Below, piece after piece: positions 61,551 to 64,000 of a DNA stretch of 64,000 nucleotides. The position numbers and the translations under genes are program-made. Position 1 is the first letter of the stretch, and each line of letters begins with the position of its first letter. The stretch lies in contig NZ_KB913032.1 of the NCBI RefSeq assembly GCF_000384215.1, positions 4,419,665 to 4,483,664 of the forward strand, given 5' to 3'. Source of the stretch: Amycolatopsis alba DSM 44262 (lineage in GTDB: Bacteria; Actinomycetota; Actinomycetes; Mycobacteriales; Pseudonocardiaceae). The notes beneath the pieces were generated by a model. That model did not search any database, was not told where the DNA came from, and was given only the letters and a program-made list of their open reading frames with translations.

Positions 61551-61653
61551 TCGACTTTAGCGGCCTAATCGCGACGCGGGTGGGACGCAAAACGGGGGCA
61601 CTGTCCGATGTGGACAATGCCCCCGCAGATCGCGATTAGGCCGCTAAAGTCGA
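61551..61653. repeat. facing pair of palindromic elements enclosing a hairpin
   Basis: Forward copy 61551-61574 and reverse copy 61630-61653 are perfect inverted repeats of 24 bp, both with GGCC at the centre instead of GGGC. Between them is GGGGGCACTGTCC / GGACAATGCCCCC (61594-61624), an imperfect hairpin with one mismatch. The 61409-61663 gap holds no gene. Confidence 0.88.
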
Positions 61654-61663
61654 CGCGGGCGGG

Positions 61664-62386
61664 TCAGTCGCCGCGGCGTACGGGGCCTAGGAGCTGTTGC
61701 TCTTTCGCGGTGGTGACCAGGCGAAGCGGGCGCCAGAGGTTCCGGCCCAAGGCGACGACCTGGTCGTCCTTCAGTGTCGTGAGCTGCTTCATCATCTGCG
61801 GCGGGAGACGCCAGATCCGTGCGGCCAGTTCGGCCTGTCCCGGCGGGAGCCGCTGCATCAGCACCAGGTCGGCCGCGTTCGCGGTCGCCCCGGCCTGCGG
61901 GTGCAGGTACGGCAGCACGTAGACCGTCGTCTGCCACGGCGACCGCGGTGGGAACAAGTCCTGCGGTGTCGGACCGCCGTCGGTCACCACCAGCAGCGGC
62001 GCGTCCTCGGACGGGCGCGGAAGGTCCACAGGCGACAGCCGCCGGATCTGCACCAGCGGCGAAGGCCTGCCGTTGGGCTGATTCCCCGCGGCCTGCGGGA
62101 GGACCTGCCACGCGGCCGGGCGACCGGTCGCCACGACGACCCACGCCCCGACCGCCATCGCCCGCAGCGCGACCTGCCGAGCCAGGTACAGGCCACCGAC
62201 CAGCACGATCCGGGTCGGCGTCGACCGCAGCGCGGAGATCGTCAGCGGTTCGCCCTTGAGCCCGGAGCCGAGGACGATCCCGCCTCGGTCGCCGGACGGG
62301 CTGATCGCGTCGAGCATCGCCGGGTCGACGGTGAATTCCGGGGCGACACCGGTGCTCTGGCCGGCGTCGCGCATACGGGTACTCAT
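61664..62386 (-). CDS. type VII secretion-associated protein, unknown
   Basis: 240 residues, ATG at 62386 overlapping the eccE-like stop by 4 bp. A Rossmann-like hydrophobic core (TRIVLVGGLYLARQVALRAM, GAWVVVATGRPAAW, APLLVVTDGG) without a clear nucleotide-binding or catalytic motif. No membrane helix of full length. Coupling to eccE suggests an ESX accessory role, perhaps matching the unnamed gene of mycobacterial ESX-4. Confidence 0.55.
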   Translation of the reverse strand: MSTRMRDAGQSTGVAPEFTVDPAMLDAISPSGDRGGIVLGSGLKGEPLTISALRSTPTRIVLVGGLYLARQVALRAMAVGAWVVVATGRPAAWQVLPQAAGNQPNGRPSPLVQIRRLSPVDLPRPSEDAPLLVVTDGGPTPQDLFPPRSPWQTTVYVLPYLHPQAGATANAADLVLMQRLPPGQAELAARIWRLPPQMMKQLTTLKDDQVVALGRNLWRPLRLVTTAKEQQLLGPVRRGD

Positions 62387-63963
62387 GCGGTGCCTCCGAT
62401 CGGCAAAGTCGCGGAGAACCCGGAGATCTGCAGGCCGCGCAACGGCGTCAGCGCCACACCCAGCTTGTCCGAGACACTTTGCAGCCGTTGGTCGGCGGCG
62501 TCCAGTTCACGCGGGTTCCGCGCGCTCAGGCGCACGATTCCCCGCAGGCCGATTTTGCCTTCGTCCGCGGACGGCGAGATCGACATCGCCACCGTCGCCG
62601 ACAGCGCGCGGACACTGGTCAGCGCGTTCAGACTGCCGCTGATCTTGCCCTTCGGCCAGCTGGTGATCGCGTAGCTCGCGTGCCCGATGCCCGCCGCGGT
62701 GACGCCGGTCCAGCGTTCCTGCAGACCGACTTTCGCGGGTGAACCGGCGACCGCGGTCAGTTCCGCGGCGGAAATGCTGGATCGCAGCAACTCGTCCGGG
62801 TCGAGCGGCCGGGTCGGCACGCCCTGGGACTCCAGGGCGTTGCGCACCCGCGACAGCGCGCCGATCAGCGCGCGGTGCGCGCCGACGACGCCGCCGCCAC
62901 GTTCGCGGATGGCGGCCGGGCATCGGCGCGGGTCGAGCCGGATGGCGACCCATGTGGTCCGCCGCGCGGCCGCGGGAAGCGGGCCGAGCACCTCCATGTA
63001 GGAGCTGAGTGCCGGCGAGTCCGACGGAAGCGCGGCGCTGCCCGGATAGCAGTGCCAGATCATCTGGATCGAGTCGAGGACCACGCCGCGGTCCTCGAGG
63101 CACGGAGCGAGCGCGGACAGTGGCAGACTCGGCGCGCCACCCGCCTGGGTGATCAGCGCGGGCGCGGGCTCGACGAGCAGGACCGCGGTCCACGTCCCGT
63201 CGTTCCACGCGAGGCCGACCTGCTGGCGCTCGTGGTCCACGCCGTGCGCGACGACGAGATCGGGAACGGCGAGACGAAGCAGGTTCACTCTGGCGTCGTC
63301 GGGGCCGGTGACAGCGTCCTCTTCGGCGGCGAGCGTCTCGATGCTGCTCGGCGGAAGCGGATTCGCCACACGATCGTGCGAACGGAACATGTACCGCGTG
63401 GTGAGGCCGGCCCATTGGGTGAACCAGCGGCCGCCCCAGCGCAGGAACGCGATGATGATCGCGAACCCGAGTACGCCGATCGCGATCCACTTCAGCTTCA
63501 TGTCGATCGCGAGCAGGACCAGGCCGATCGCGAGCCCGAGTTCGAGCACGACCAGATTCGCCACGGGAAGCGGACCGAGATTGATCCCGCCGGTCCGTCG
63601 TCGCGTCGGCGCGGCGATCCGTGCCGCTGGAGCGGCGGGCGGACCAGACTGCGGGCCGGGGTCACCGGGCGGGGGACCGCCAGGGCCGCCTGGCCCACCG
63701 GGGCCTCCCGGACCACCAGGGCCACCGGGGCCCCCAGGCCCTCTTGGGCCACCAGGACCTCCCGGACCACCGGGGCCAGGGCCCTGTGGTCCGCCGGGCC
63801 CTCCAGGGCCACCGGGACCGCGAGGAACACCGGGACCGCCAGGGCCTCCGGCCGGGCCACCAGGGCCGCCTGGTCTGCCGGGCCTCGGCGGCGGCCCCGG
63901 CGGACGACCCGGCGGTTGCGGCCCCGGAGGGCCGGGCGGACGTGGAGGAGTGGTGACGGACAT
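62383..63963 (-). CDS. eccE: type VII secretion protein EccE with collagen-like N-terminus
   Basis: 526 residues, start at 63963, near the window edge. Residues 1-120 are Gly/Pro triplets (GGPGGPGGP runs, some GPQ/GPR), giving Gly at every third position over long stretches. Two transmembrane helices follow (about 135-155 and 157-175: [35 protein letters not shown]). The EccE domain then runs to the end, with [20 protein letters not shown]. EccE sits at the periphery of the ESX membrane complex. Position beside truA matches mycobacterial ESX-4. Confidence 0.8.
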   Translation of the reverse strand: MSVTTPPRPPGPPGPQPPGRPPGPPPRPGRPGGPGGPAGGPGGPGVPRGPGGPGGPGGPQGPGPGGPGGPGGPRGPGGPGGPGGPGGPGGPGGPGGPPPGDPGPQSGPPAAPAARIAAPTRRRTGGINLGPLPVANLVVLELGLAIGLVLLAIDMKLKWIAIGVLGFAIIIAFLRWGGRWFTQWAGLTTRYMFRSHDRVANPLPPSSIETLAAEEDAVTGPDDARVNLLRLAVPDLVVAHGVDHERQQVGLAWNDGTWTAVLLVEPAPALITQAGGAPSLPLSALAPCLEDRGVVLDSIQMIWHCYPGSAALPSDSPALSSYMEVLGPLPAAARRTTWVAIRLDPRRCPAAIRERGGGVVGAHRALIGALSRVRNALESQGVPTRPLDPDELLRSSISAAELTAVAGSPAKVGLQERWTGVTAAGIGHASYAITSWPKGKISGSLNALTSVRALSATVAMSISPSADEGKIGLRGIVRLSARNPRELDAADQRLQSVSDKLGVALTPLRGLQISGFSATLPIGGTA

Positions 63964-64000
63964 CCGCGCTTTCTCTTCCCCTCGTGCGTGCTGCGTACCC

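Overview
The window is about 64 kb of high-GC (roughly 68-70 % by eye) actinobacterial chromosome carrying the core transcription/translation neighbourhood. Evidence for an actinomycete of the Pseudonocardiaceae, most likely Amycolatopsis (inference): a complete Mce locus, type VII secretion genes, an MmpS-like protein, a zinc-type S14, a short adenylate kinase without a LID zinc site, frequent GTG/TTG starts and 4-bp start/stop overlaps, and an RpoB rifampicin region that reads like the mycobacterial wild type.

Layout. 1-1.3 kb: end of an alpha/beta hydrolase and a convergent membrane protein. 1.3-3 kb: L10 leader, rplJ, rplL, terminator and a small membrane protein. 3.3-14.7 kb: a complete lipid-import operon (mkl/mceG, yrbEA, yrbEB, mceA-F, two Mce-associated membrane proteins) lying between rplL and rpoB. 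14.7-16 kb: a minus-strand unknown. 16.4-24.2 kb: rpoB and rpoC behind a good sigma-70-type promoter. 24.2-31.1 kb: an accessory segment with a frameshifted serine hydrolase, a secreted SBP56-like beta-propeller, a CopD-like 8-TM protein, two 77-residue secreted peptides and an MmpS-like protein. 31.2-35.6 kb: a GNAT acetyltransferase and a minus-strand four-gene operon of type VII-secretion character (YbaB-like, WXG100/EspC-like, a long substrate-like protein, a membrane protein). 35.9-40.3 kb: rpsL-rpsG-fusA-tuf. 40.7-50.4 kb: the S10-spc operon, rpsJ to rplO. 50.7-52.1 kb: a membrane protein and a LysE exporter inserted before secY. 52.4-60.5 kb: secY-adk-map, infA-rpmJ-rpsM-(unknown 61-aa gene)-rpsK-rpsD-rpoA-rplQ-truA. 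60.4-64 kb: minus-strand DUF559-type endonuclease-like protein and an ESX-4-like pair including eccE.

The strongest unexplained signal is a family of about 25 short palindromic elements (consensus half-sites TCGACTTTAGC and GCTAATCGCGATC around a central GG). They sit almost only in gaps at gene ends, never inside the core ribosomal operons. They supply stop codons to four annotated genes. One copy lies in frame inside truA, where a single T-to-A difference from the expected TAA keeps the gene open. Other notable items are the 61-codon gene between rpsM and rpsK, a matched leader element before both rpsL and rpsJ, paired U-loop hairpins before rplN and rpsH, and hairpins at RNA-polymerase gene borders. 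I saw no rRNA, tRNA, CRISPR array, insertion sequence or phage genes.
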